From Schistosoma haematobium (Eukaryota > Platyhelminthes > Trematoda > Strigeidida > Schistosomatidae): a stretch of 64,000 bases of DNA. This document shows, piece after piece, positions 50,601 to 62,600 of this stretch. The stretch is from assembly GCF_000699445.3 (NCBI RefSeq), contig NC_067198.1:40089523-40153522 (forward strand), in the 5' to 3' direction. The first letter of the stretch is position 1. Each line of letters starts with the position of its first letter. The notes beneath the pieces were generated by a model. That model ran no database searches and was not told where the DNA came from. It saw only the letters and a program-made list of their open reading frames with translations. Position numbers and translations under genes: made by a program.

Positions 50601-53600
50601 AAGTGGACTGAGCCATGTTGGTAGGTGTAGACTACCTGGTTGGGGACCGCGAGATGATAGCAACCGATCGTTAGAGACCTTGAATGACATGACTCAAAAT
50701 CGTTTGCAATGGCGCAAGTGAATCCGCTCTTTGTGTTCTTCCAAATTCTAATCTTCTGAATTCTCTGTCTTTTGGTTCTCTTTCCAAATTTATTTCACTA
50801 AATTATACTCGTTGAATAACATCTTCAAACTCTAATCTTTTCGATTACTGCTTATACTCTTGCTACCTCTAATACTACGGGATTTGGATCGACAACTGCA
50901 TCTCTGTTCTAATGTGGTATGGCAACTCGAACTGATGTACATACGTACGAAGTTTTACGTTGTTACTGACTGACTGACTGTTATTATTTCACGTTGTCGC
51001 ACATTACACCTACCTGTGAATCTCAAATACCAGTTTATACTATATGTTTTGTTTTAGTTCTACTATTTATATTACCATTTTCTCTTTTCTGTTTTTTCAA
51101 CACAATAAAAATAATCCGACACATATTATAATAAAATGATAATAGCCCGCATGTATTTGTCACCTAGTAGTGTTAAAAATGTATTTGATTAACTCTCCGT
51201 CCTAATTAAATCAGGTACCTACTAGTATGCGCAGTATGCATATATGCTTATAACCGGATGAAACTTACATTTATTGACAAAACTATATCAATCTTTTAAA
51301 TAATGCCCCATTTTTAAAACCTAATTTCTTTCATTAAAAGATCTATCTTTTGCTACATCGTCAAAGGTTAGATAAACATACACCAGATTATTTATGTGAC
51401 TCAGTTATTTATAAACGTTTGAACAATTGGAAAAAATGATTTTCATCATAAGATAACATTATCTAGGAAAGCTGTTGGTTGTCTGCTTAATTCTAGTCTA
51501 CAATTTTGTAGCCTGCTTAACGATGACTATTCAAACCCACTACCTAGTAAATAACGCGCTAACTACTGAAGTGATGAGTATTGCATTTAAGTTTCCATAA
51601 TGAAATATCCAGCTTCATGTACATCCAACTATTAAGTCCCAAATTGAATGAAACGTGCGTCTTGAACTCCCCTGCTACTTACTATACAATGATTTCTCAT
51701 GCAAATAAAGTTCACATTTTACGTTTTAAATCGATCAATTTTGCTGACTTCCTTAAATGTCTATAATGTTATTTTGTTTTGATCTCCATTTTGTAATAAT
51801 TTAGCAATCAGGTGTTTTCGATCTATTCAAGATCCTGGTCTTATTTTAGCTGTACAACGAATTCAAAAGATTGAAGATCGTTGTTTACTTGCTGGCTATA
51901 TTGCAATGATTTTAAAAGAATTTGATAAAGCACAAGAATTATTTTTAATCTCATCGGAACCAATTGCAGCATTAGAAGTATGTATATTGAACTTAAGTTT
52001 TATACAAAGCTTTTCTTTTCCCTAAATTTGAATTGAGTAGGAATAAAGATCGTAGAAGAATAGTATAAATAGCTTATTCTGTTGATTTTAAATTCGATTA
52101 ACTGTTATCTACAATTATGTAACCAAACCAATTCAATATAAATCCAAAAACAATTTAAAGGTAGCAAAAGTCCACTACTGAAGAGTCATGAAAAATTGAA
52201 CGAAAGAGTCAGTTAATACCCTCTATCTTTGAATGATTTTACGTGGCATAAAAACTAACGCTATAGTATACTTGATCAAATATTTTAGTAATTTCCTGGC
52301 AGCATATCCAACATATCAGTTATAAACTCTAATACATTAAGAACAACGATTTTAGCAGAAAAACATAAAGGTTTTCTTTTCATGTCATCAATCCTCGCAG
52401 ATAATTATCAACTTAACATACGTTAGTAAATAACGGAAATAAATAAGCCAAATACGAGAACGGATTTTTGAATACATATATTTTGTACACTCATTGATCT
52501 GGACAGACAATCAGAGGGACGAAGCGAAGAGAGGAGACCGTAGCGAAATGACGTGCAGTGAAGAAGGCGAATGAACCAACTCGATTTAATCAAGCGTTAA
52601 TCGATATTCATAGTCACACAAAAATAAGCTACAGACATGTGATAAGTAGGATAGGAATTGTACACTTATACGCTTACATAAAAATAATCAAGGTTGACAA
52701 GCGAATAATTAACAAGGTCAAAATGTATCTTGAGGAGAATGGATAAGTTGGTTTGTCCAAAAGTTAGAATAAGCTATGTGTGTTCGATATAGGACCAGCC
52801 ACCACAAACTTCACAAAAATCATTCGTCTGAGTTACAAACGTTCATCTCAAAATCCAAATGCCATGTTTATCGAGGTTTACATATCCATGCTTTCTAGAA
52901 ATTAATATATATATATATTTGTTCACTTTAAATTGTTGATTACTTAACAATAGATTCTAAATTGTGTAATTTAAAGTAGATTATTCAACTAGAAGCAGTA
53001 GTTATGAATAGAGATTTGTTATTTTTTTAACAATTTCCTTACTTATAATTTAGATGAGACGAGATCTTTTACATTGGGAAGATGCACTTCAATTAGCACG
53101 TAATTTAGCACCAAAAGAAATCCCGTTTATATGTCGTGAATACGCTATAGAAATGGAATATACTGGTGATTATATCAATGCTTTAATGCATTATGAACGT
53201 GCGTTAAATCCATCTAGTGATAATAATGAAGATAAATCTTTATGGAATTCTAAAGAGAAGCACCAACCATCACAAAGTATTAATATTGTTGTCTATGAAT
53301 TTTTTGGTTTATTTGTTATTTGGTCGTTTGTCAAATCCCAAATGCTAGTTTGGTCCTATATGGGGTTTATCAGATAGATGTACATAAACTCCAGTATTGT
53401 TGTCCACGTTGGAACATGAACCCAATGCTCATAGTTTCAAACGCCCTATGTGTTATCCACTGAGCCATTGAATCAAAATAATGCGTAACGTGTTCAGAAT
53501 GTTGAAGATGTTAGTAATTCCACGCTGCTGATATTCGGAACTGAAATCAATTAGTCTCTAATGCCATATGCAAATCCCGAACAAATCTCCTCGGAATAGT

Positions 53601-56600
53601 GTAATGTTACAGGTTTAATGTATTTGGTATTTGGTTATCAGTAGAATTCAGGACTCGTGGATAATCCATTGAGCGTTTAAAACGAAATGTACAAGTTTCA
53701 AGTCCCTGTGTTAACAACAACACAAGGATTTAGGTTTATTTATTTGACGAGCCTCACATAGAACGAAATGTATGTGCTTAATTCCACAACTCGTCATATG
53801 CTAAATATACTAAGATGTGTAACATTAACATTCATCGAAGCAAACCGCCAAGAATGCAGGTATGACAACACAGACTGATTGATTTCATCCTTGAATGTTA
53901 CCAATGCAAAATCAAAAACATTTAATTGTTTTTCCAAAACATTTTATTCCAAGTATCGTTGATACATTTTTTTAGAAAAAAGATATGATTACAATAAAGA
54001 AGAATGGTCAAAACATATCAATTTGTGTAATGCTGGTATTGCACGAAACGCCATTCGTCTTGGCGATTTAAAAAGGTATTTTGTTTTGATAATTTTTAAA
54101 ATGTATTTAGTATTATTAAATAATTAAATAAGCTTTTTATATTTGAATTGGTTATAATTTTCTGATTTGATAACTGTCTATTTTTACAAGCTGTAGTAAG
54201 AATTAATGCATTCGTTTTCTTTAAACATATATAAGTTAAATTCACGGATTGATCTAAGTTAGACCACCATTGGAAGCTTGGACGTACTGGTATGGACTGG
54301 TATGGGACTCTTCAGCAGTGCACATCCACGACTCTACAGGCAAGACTTGAATTCAAGATAATGAGATTTGTTTCATAAAATTTCTTTAAAAGATTTATAA
54401 AATAATGTTTATGTGTATCTTACTAATTTTGAAAATCATTCAACAATGACATAGAAAGTATGTTTCTTTTTCAATGTCTTTTCTTTAATTTTTATCTTAC
54501 TTGAAAATTTAACTACTTGAATCCTACTCTCAGAGGTATTGAATTGGCTTCCACAAGTGGAAATTCTAGTCTACAAAAAGAATGTGCTGATATTTTAGAA
54601 AAGTGTAAAGTGAGTTGAATCAATGAATAACATTAAAAATTATATGAATGTAATTTTGTTTTCGACCTATTAAATCCCTTTAAGTTTATGTTTGTTTCAT
54701 TGTAATGTCTCTAAAGTATTTGTGATCGATGGATAGAAACATCCTAAATTGTGTCTTATGACTACTCAATAACAATCAGTAGGTGATTGAATTATCCCAT
54801 TGTTGATATTCAAGACTGAATTTTGACCAGGATTTGTTAATGTATGTGCAAATAGCATCGATATCCCCATTTCATCACAATATTTGAAGAATAGATGAAT
54901 TGTGGCCAAAGGTGAGTGCCAGGGTGAGCCTTTCTTTCTATTTTTGACTCAAGTCATGAAATAAACATCAACACTGGAATGTAAATACATCCACCTGACG
55001 AGTCCCAGATAGAATGAAACTAGAATCCTACATTCCAATGATAATTACAATCCATCCGTTATCAATGAAAATTATTCAAGAGTGATGTAAAATGCATAAA
55101 ATGAATTTTCTGAAATTATAAAATTGCCGATGCACGTTATGCAAGAATCATGCAAAGTGGTAACTATGATCTATAAATTATGTACACATTTTTATACGCT
55201 TTTCACCGAATTTCATGATCTAAAATTTGCGAACATCTGGAGTAAACCAAGAAGATCAGTAACATGTCCATAATTGCCACATAGAAATTTATCGTTAACA
55301 AATATTTACTACCTTATTGACCTAGGTCTGTATACAGATCTATTCAATATATTCAGAGAGGGTTTTTGTGGATATAAGAGTGATTAAAGCTAGATCACCA
55401 TGGAAAACCTGGAATTCGAATCTCGCGAGGCGGGGCCGTGGATGCGCGTTACTGAGGAGTCCCGTTCTTGGAAGAAACGGCCATGGTGGTCTAACTTCAT
55501 TTGATTCATGAATTCGACTATTCAATATATTCCATAAAACGACGTTAGTTTATAGTCAAAGCTCAGGTTTCCATTGGTCCAAACTTAAGCAATGTCGTTA
55601 TACAGAACACTAATGATCTAGAATCGCATACATTTATCATTTTATCTGATCACTGTCGGTTGGAACCACCATTTCTTTGAAAACAAATAAGATCAGTATG
55701 TTGATACACAGTCTCCACAGTGTAGAAATAGGTTGAAGAAAATTTAGAGCTGGTCAAACAAGATATTGCATTAATCATTGAATATTGATCTGAGTCATAT
55801 TAGCACATGCAGACTACCTGATTGTAATCGATGTGAATTACGTGACCAAGTGGCGACCAAGTAATATAATATTTTGGTGAGGCTATCATTTATGAACGAC
55901 CTTTGAGCAACACCAAAATGACCTTGGAATACCCTCCTAATTACTAGGGTTAAATGAGAGCCATAAACCAGTGTGAGGAATTAAGATTATGAGTGAGTGA
56001 ATTTCGCGCCGAAATTTGAGACCTGCTATCTTAAATCTGATTGGTTCGTTCACAAATTGTAGTCTTGCCGCTAAAAAGATGTATTTTATAATTTCGTAAT
56101 TTATCTGAAATTACCCTCATTTAGTTTATTTTTTTTCTTAAAATTATTATTTTTATTATATTGAAATAGCATTGGAAAGAAGCGGCTAATCTATACGAAT
56201 TAGCTGGATGTTATGAATCAGCAGTAACTGTTAATCTGAAATGTAAAAATTATATAAAAGTTAGTGAATTATTAATGCATGTTACAAATACACCACGATT
56301 ACATTTACAATATGCCAAAGCACGTGAAACTGATGGAGCGTACAAAGATGCAGTTGAAGCTTATGAAGCAGCACATGATTTCGATTCAGTAATAAGGTGA
56401 ATTTATTGTATATACAATTAAATTTGATTAAAATATAAAATGAATAAAAGTGATGATTTTAACAAGTCAATATGTTTTACTGTTCTTAAGTTGGTCGATA
56501 TTAAATTACAGTTAACATAAATGAATTAAAGTCGAATTAATTTTGTTTAACTTAGATCCAATGATAATCTGTTTGTCAGTGTCGATTTGTGAATATTATT

Positions 56601-59600
56601 GAATCTTATTTCGATCATGAATCACAGTTAGACAACCGATGAAAGTTTAGAGACACTAGACTGCTATTTTGTCCTGATGTAAAACTCGCCAACACTGCTC
56701 ATCCATGACCCTGCAACTGATAATGGAACCCAAGATAAGACCTTCGGTCTCGTGTACGAACTTTATTTTTAAAGAACAAAGATTTTAAACGTTAAAAAAT
56801 GTTTGAAGTAAATTGCATTTTAATATCAATTATTTATTGAATACATATAAAATCTGGTACGATTATGTACCATAAATGCTATACGATAAGCAAACTAAAG
56901 AGATAACGTCGTGAAGAGAACGAAAAAGTAAAGGGACATTAATTAAAAAAGTAATGAATAAGTATATAATACGGCGTACAGCTCGAGTATAGGTACCATC
57001 AAGAAAAAGTACTTTCAATCAAGAAAACTTACTTCATTTTTATAAAGAACTGTTGGATCAAAATGATACATACCTGACGTCTCAAGCCTGTGAGTTATAC
57101 CATTTCAAGGAACACGATCAGACAGTTGGGATTTACCGACGGATTCTTACATATACTGTCTTCTACATAATTGACACTTAATTTCTGTCAAACTAGCCGT
57201 CCAAATATTGACGATTATTTAAAGTGTTGAGAAGTTTCTACATGTCCGTTCAACTGAAGCACAAGTAAATAATCTCTTTCCAAACTGAGTAACGTGAATT
57301 TTGTTCTGAGTTACAGTTGTAGTTCATAGAGAACTTAGTTAAGACTACTGTCCTTGTTTAAAACAAGTAGGTTTATATTCTACTTCACGGAAAAGGAAAA
57401 TTTTCTATACAGACCTGTTGAGGTTTATTTAAAGGTACTGGTCTGTAATACAGCTGACGATATGATATCGTCGGATATTTGGATATTTTTCAAGTATAAT
57501 CCTTTGAGCTTATTCACTACTAGTGAAGAAATTGTAAATGCAAATTCTACTTTTCAACATCATCTTTGTAAAATATATGAACGAGTTAGATGTTTGATAT
57601 TCAAACGCAAGTAAATCTAAGATATTAAGATGTCTTTTTCGACATATAATTAGATAACCGAAATAATGTATGTACGTTTTTTATTTCGAAGTCTAGATGT
57701 CAGCATTGTACAATAGCAAATAGTATAAGTTCTAATCGCTATTTTCATGAATAAATTCTATCGTAAAACATATACAACACTTGCGTTTGATACTTCTAGT
57801 GAAACACAGGCAACCGACCACGATTCTCTAACCAACTCTGTCCTAGACTTCCCTTTCCAATTGCTTCCAAGTGCTATTCATTCTTTTGATGTCTTCCTCC
57901 AATTCTCGACTAAATGTGTTCTTTGTTCTGCTTTCTTTCTTTCTACTTCAAAAATTCCAAGTAAGGGCTTACTTCAGATATGGTTTGATGGTTTTCTCAA
58001 TAATATCTGCTAATCACCTCCGGTGAAACAAGCACACAATACAATGTAAATATTTCAGTGATAAAAATAATAACCTACATTTTCACGTTTGTTTTTCATT
58101 CTAGATTACAACTTGAAAAGTTGAATAATCCTAATGAAGCTATTCGTATACTAAATAAATCGCATAGTATCGAGGGTGCTAAAATGATTGCACAATATTT
58201 CATTAGAAATAATGATCAAACTAAAGCCATACAATTTCTTGTAATATCCAAATGTTTCAATATTGCATTTGATTTAGCAAGAAAACATAAAAAAATGGAA
58301 TTGTATGCAGAGGCTATCGGTATGATTAATTCTTTTATTGTTATTATTCCATTCAGTGAATGTTAATTAAAGTAAAGGGGTGAGTTAATCAAATGCTCTC
58401 CCTTCCAACAAAAAAGACTGATGTTACAGGTTTTCAGTGATGATCTAGCTTAGATAGCCTCATGAATTCAACTATTAAAATTACTAGTTTTCAAAAATCC
58501 CCATTCTGATAATAATCATATGCTCACTAGTGACTAGCTTCAATATGGATTTCCTGGAGTTCTAGTGTTAAGCCGTGACCAGTGGACTCCATCCGTGTCA
58601 GGTGGAGACAGTTATCCACTTCAGACAATGAATGAAGGGTTGTGAAGGATCATGGATCGATTAGAGTTAGACATCAACATCCATTGAATGCCGACTCAGT
58701 AGTCCGGATGTTAAGCGTTCACGCGCTAAACCAAAAGTTCTGGGTCTGAGTCCCACATGCTGACTCACTGATGAGAAGTTCCGCACTAGGACGAAACGAT
58801 CGACCGGTGCTTTCAGATTTTCATTGGTGGTCTGTCTTAGATCGACTCAAGAATTCAAATACTAAATTTGAAAAATAAATGACATTTTATGTTTCATTAG
58901 ATAAAATGTTTGTGTGAAATACCTTTGTTAAGTGCTTAGAATGTTTGAAATTTCCAAAAAATATTCTTTCGGTCATCAAAGAGTAAGAACGACAGTGTTA
59001 AACATATCAAATTTTCACTATTTTTTTCCATAGAGTTTGTACAAAACACGCAAATCAATTAGTGTTTGTTTCGATTTGCTCTGCCAATTGTAAATCAACA
59101 AAGAAATGATTTTTTCATCCCGTCACTGAATAGTAGGCAAACTGGTGTCTTAAGAATGACAATATAGATAACAAACTTCGTCCAAGGCCCCTATTGGGCT
59201 ACTCCTGATCCTATACCTGAGTAGACGAAGAAGTCTAGGTATGTGAAGTTAGCAACCTTACTGCGTAAAGAACCTCGCTAAAAATCATGAACCAGAAAAT
59301 TGTAGATAACGATTTCCACGCATGATACCCCTCTATTGGTAGATGAACAACTATATTTCTCTATTAATTCAATCTCCCTAACTCTTCAGACAATTTATTA
59401 GTAAACATGGGTGAGACTATAATCTACGGACGGCCTTTGAGAGACGCTATAGTGACTTTGAGAATTCCTTCCTACAAACTAGGGCTAAACGACAGTCATA
59501 AACCAGTGTGAAGAATTATGATTAGAATTCACAGTAGATGGTCAGGGTTAAGAATTAGATTTATGGCTTTCATCACGAACTGATATCAGCTAAAATGCCA

Positions 59601-62600
59601 AAACGCTATTTAGCCAAATGCATGGATGAATTTCGCTCCAAAATCCAGAATCTGGTATTCGGAGTTCGACAGCATCTTTATAATTGAATTGTACAAACTC
59701 AGTCAAATCAATAGTCACAAATTAAGGAGTTCGAAGTCGTATTCGGAAGGCTATCTATGTGTCAAGAAACGTTTTGTCTAAGCTGGCCAGCAGTTGCAAG
59801 GGATGTGTAGCATGATATACCCACTCGTGATCTGGTGTGTATGAGTGACGGAGCACCTTCAGTTAGTTGTGTCCGGTTAAATTATTAAGCTCAGTATCAA
59901 ATATCGAAAACTCACAGAACTATCGATTTTGGAGACTTATTTACCACTAAAATCCTTTAAAAAAAATAAGAAAATAAATTAAAAGTTTCATTTGATAGCT
60001 TCATAACTAGAAGTTATTTCCTTCACAAAATAAATCACTAATGCGTGCACATAAATTTATATACATTTGTAAACTAAGGGAATCTTATGTACTTAACTGT
60101 TTTACAATTCTATATTCTTACAACGTCATAAAATGACTGACTTAAATAGATGAAATAACATCTTAAGAATTTGTGTTTTTTTTTCTTTGTTGTCAGAAAT
60201 CTGTAACCATTATATCAATACAATTTGGTGTATTCGGACTAATATTATACTACTAATGATATTTAATCAGTAATTTAACAAATCACTGTTAATAGATTGA
60301 CTGTTATATTTAAAACAAAATATTTTTTAAATGTATATTTATCCATTAACCCATTTGTTTAATTGTATTTTAGGTTTGAATGCATCTGTCAGTGAATATC
60401 AAAATATTGCATGTTATTTTGAAAATGAAAAGAATTGGTATTTAGCTGGTAAATATTATTTATTAGCTAAACAATATGAAAAGGTAAAATTACACACAAC
60501 TAATTTACATTAAATGAGTTAATATTTACACTACAAAATTATTCGACTATGATCTTAATCACTAATAATGATTTATATTATACTAATACCAACTTCGGTT
60601 CCCGAAATTTCCGAAATAATCAGGTGATTGTTAACCGCTACCTATCGATAACTTTAATTTCTAATGCCAATCACTCCATCGATTCAATGTTTTCATTAAG
60701 ATTTAAAAATAATAATAATGATCGGTTTATTCAATATTACTTGTTAATAATAATGTGGAGTTCTCAGTGTACAACGTTTCACTAGGTTCCTCCTACCTTT
60801 GTTGTACGTTATATATATATATATAGATGTAGATATATCCGTCAGTACAGAATTATAGATTTTCATTAAAATCATGAACGGATCAATGTTAAACGACCAA
60901 TGAAAACCTGAGAGTATGGAACATTCGTTTCGTCCCAGTATGAGACTTCTCAGCGGTGCGAATCTACGACTCCGTACGCAGGAATTGAAACCATGACCTT
61001 CAGTATCGCATGCGAACTCTCAAACACTAGACCATTGATCCAGCATCCAATAGTGTTAATGTCTAAATTCAAGTAGTCCACGATATTGTGCAACTATCTC
61101 TCATTATCTTCAGTAGGTAATTGAGTCACACCCGTCCAATGCTGTCATGTTTTCAATGGTGATCTAACATTTATCTGTTCATGAGTTTAATATATATTCA
61201 CAGACCAAGTATGTAAATTTATATTAAATTAAATTAAATATTTCTACAAAAATCAGGATCTGAACAACAGCGTATAAGATTTGATTATGTTAGCTCTCAC
61301 AATCTTTTCGTTTCATTTTACATGTTCGCGATACGATGTTGTAGAGCTTTTGGACCTACATATGCTAATGTGTATACCTCTCGTTCTGCTGGAATATAAA
61401 CAAGAGAGATATAAATGAAGTGGACAATCTGTATCTGATAAAATAAAACTTGCCAGTTTGAAAGATTTCAAATATTCATTCATAATGACATTTCAAAGAT
61501 GAAAGTTGAATCACGATTCACCTTACCGACTTCTGTCAACACTACACAACAGAAAAAAAATAATAAGGGACTGTATAACATAATATGTGATATACAAGAA
61601 TTTGCAAATAGTAAACATTAGTCTCGACTAATGCTAAAATAATTTAGCCTTTTTATATAATGTCATAAAAAAGTTCTTTCATGGAAAGATCAATAGTGAA
61701 CAGAAGAGAAAACTTGCAGAGAGATAATCGCTACTTGACATAGCTGTTATTTCAGGATCTTCCTTAGTATAAACTTCATGCGATTCGAATACAGTGTTCA
61801 GATACTTTTCATGTCTTAGGCTGAAATCAACAAATTGGCATTTAAAAAACATTTTAAAATTGACAACCATACAATCAGTGCTAGGAACTAATTCACTCCA
61901 AGGGAGTTTGCAGAGGAAGAAACTGAACTCGAAGCTAGTCATTAATCTGCACATTGTTACTATTCAAGTAAAGTTGTTTTCGGAAGACCTTGTATAAATG
62001 TGAAGTAGTATTTATTACAAATGGATATTCTCGAAAAACCAGTACAAATTAAGAAACAATGAACGTAAGTGAATTATATATATGAAAAGCAAGCGTGAGG
62101 TTATTCGAAGATGGGATTCATAAACATAGAGCTGATACAGTAACTAATGTTAATTGCAGATGGTTTAATGGAAAATTTTAATTAATCAAGGTAATGATAA
62201 CTTAATTACTGTTACTTTCTGGACACACAAATATATTTTGTGCTTTAAAATCGCTTCAGAGAAACGAAGAGAAGCTGAGTTATTTTGTTTGCTGATAATT
62301 TTGATGAATTGAGAGATGTCAATAATATTCTCTTTATACACTGGATGCCTAGCTATTGCATTATATAGATCCGTTGCACATGTCAGTCTCATTTACTTTG
62401 CAACGTTTCCGGAAATGAAAACTTATACCCTTCACCCTGTTCTGCCATTGTATGTGCCCTACCACATACGTGTAAATGGATAAATGCAATTGGACATACT
62501 GAGAATAAAGGATCTGCCGATTTGCATTTGCTTTAAGGAGCAGTTTTATTCCTCATAGGATTATCAGTCTTATTGCTTCGATAAGCAATCTTCATTATGG

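Noticed and set aside
53277..53377. Read-through of WDR19 exon 20 to a stop at 53,377
   Set aside because: Exon 21 requires the phase-1 donor at 53,276; the read-through sequence is not conserved.
57747..58013. 88-codon + strand open frame
   Set aside because: Antisense of another RTE-like 3' fragment.
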